Below, piece by piece: positions 12,749-13,292 of a stretch of DNA of 13,292 bases. This stretch comes from Paracoccaceae bacterium. Its GTDB lineage: Bacteria > Pseudomonadota > Alphaproteobacteria > Rhodobacterales > Rhodobacteraceae. The translations under genes were made by a program, and so were the position numbers. The notes below the pieces were generated by a model. The model was given only the letters and a program-made list of their open reading frames with translations, was not told the DNA's origin and did no database searches. Position 1 is the stretch's first letter, and each line of letters starts with the position of its first letter. Location: assembly GCA_015485375.1 (NCBI GenBank), contig WFTU01000137.1, positions 1-13,292 of the forward strand, given 5' to 3'.

Positions 12749-13292
12749 ATGTTCGGCGCACGCAAAATCCTCAAATCCTCCCCGCTGCATCGCATAATCG
12801 GCAAGGCCACAGCGCAAGACCTGCACGTTCTGGTGGTGCCCGGCCCCGAGTTCGCCCTGTCAAACGGGCTTGATCTGCCAAACTCCGGCGTGCGGCTGGC
12901 CAGCGGCCCGCGCGATGCCAACGTGCTGCTGCTGCTCGCGCCGCTTGGCACCGCCCTGCGCGATGCCGCCTCGGTCGCCTATGCCCAGATGCCCCGCCCA
13001 CGCGCAATCATTGCCCTTGGCCTTGACGACACCAGCCCCCTGCCCGCACCCGACGCCACCGCACCGCTGTCACAAGACGGCCTGCTGCAAGCGCTCGCCA
13101 GCGTGCGAAGCACCTTTGCCGACAACGCCTTCAGCCAGAACACCGAAGACTTCGACGCACCGGCCCTTCAAAGCAAAATCGAATACACCTGCCCGATGCA
13201 CCCCGAGATTGTCAGAGACGAACCCGGCGACTGTCCCATATGCGGCATGTTCCTTGTCCCCCGCGAAACCGACGCGACCTCCGCCGCTGAAC
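12749..13292 (+). CDS. NuoB-like protein fused to a copper/heavy-metal-binding domain (3' end cut)
   Basis: The first 181 codons are present and the frame is still open at the window edge. Residues about 44-92 resemble the NuoB core: GVRLASGPRDANVLLLLAP, LRDAASVAYAQMPRPRAIIALG (compare SPRHADVLLVTGPV, MREAL.RTYE.MPEPK..VAVGD in true NuoB). The cysteines that hold cluster N2 in NuoB are absent; no Cys occurs before residue 148. A linker (about 93-143) leads to a heavy-metal-binding domain of the kind seen at the N terminus of copper P-type ATPases: C148-PMH151-PE, then PGDC162-PIC165-GM167. AGGAGA precedes the ATG. The combination suggests a complex-I-like scaffold with metal binding in place of iron-sulfur chemistry. 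I know of no characterised protein with this layout, and the function is unknown. Confidence 0.86.
   Translation, partial: MFGARKILKSSPLHRIIGKATAQDLHVLVVPGPEFALSNGLDLPNSGVRLASGPRDANVLLLLAPLGTALRDAASVAYAQMPRPRAIIALGLDDTSPLPAPDATAPLSQDGLLQALASVRSTFADNAFSQNTEDFDAPALQSKIEYTCPMHPEIVRDEPGDCPICGMFLVPRETDATSAAE

Overview
The window looks like a stretch of chromosome from a GC-rich alphaproteobacterium, most likely of the Rhodobacterales (Roseobacter/Rhodobacter group). The evidence is gene content recognised by eye: a DUF2849-sulfite reductase-APS reductase-DUF934 sulfur cluster, an AspRS with alphaproteobacterial motifs, and an operon for SHP (sphaeroides heme protein) and its diheme partner, first known from Rhodobacter sphaeroides. 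No insertion sequence, CRISPR array or phage gene was seen.

Left part (1-9590, all on the minus strand). Read in transcription order, aspS comes first, then a DUF1800-DUF1501 pair (typical of secreted proteins of unknown function) closed by a clear Rho-independent hairpin. Next are a carboxymuconolactone decarboxylase/AhpD-like protein, a YdjA-like nitroreductase and an overlapping EI24/CysZ-family membrane protein, then tRNA-Ser(GCT). An AT-rich gene-free stretch with a perfect 23-bp tandem repeat follows, then the assimilatory sulfur operon: DUF2849, a single 797-residue protein that joins sulfite reductase (CysI) to APS reductase (CysH), and the first codons of a likely DUF934 gene. The fusion puts two consecutive steps of sulfate assimilation (APS to sulfite to sulfide) on one polypeptide.

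Middle (9591-11937). The spacer upstream of the cytochrome operon holds two nested inverted repeats close to its first start codon. On the plus strand follow a membrane cytochrome b561 carrying a C-terminal diheme cytochrome domain, an SHP-type oxygen-binding cytochrome with the distal Asn conserved, and a second, free-standing periplasmic diheme cytochrome. Electrons probably pass from the quinone pool through the b-type cytochrome and the diheme modules to SHP. A strong GC hairpin closes the unit.

Right end (12093-13292, plus strand). A promoter with the distinctive CueR/MerR architecture (TTGACC, 19-bp spacer, TATATC, with a CCTTACA-N5-TGGAAGG dyad) precedes a possible 41-residue small protein, a divergent NuoA-like complex I subunit, and a NuoB-like protein that lacks the cluster cysteines but is fused to a copper/heavy-metal-binding domain of the CPMHP...CPxCGM type. 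The NuoA-like protein keeps its membrane acidic residues but has lost the Cys-containing loop. This looks like the start of a copper-controlled complex-I-derived membrane module in which metal binding has replaced an iron-sulfur cluster. It is the most novel element here and continues past the end of the window.
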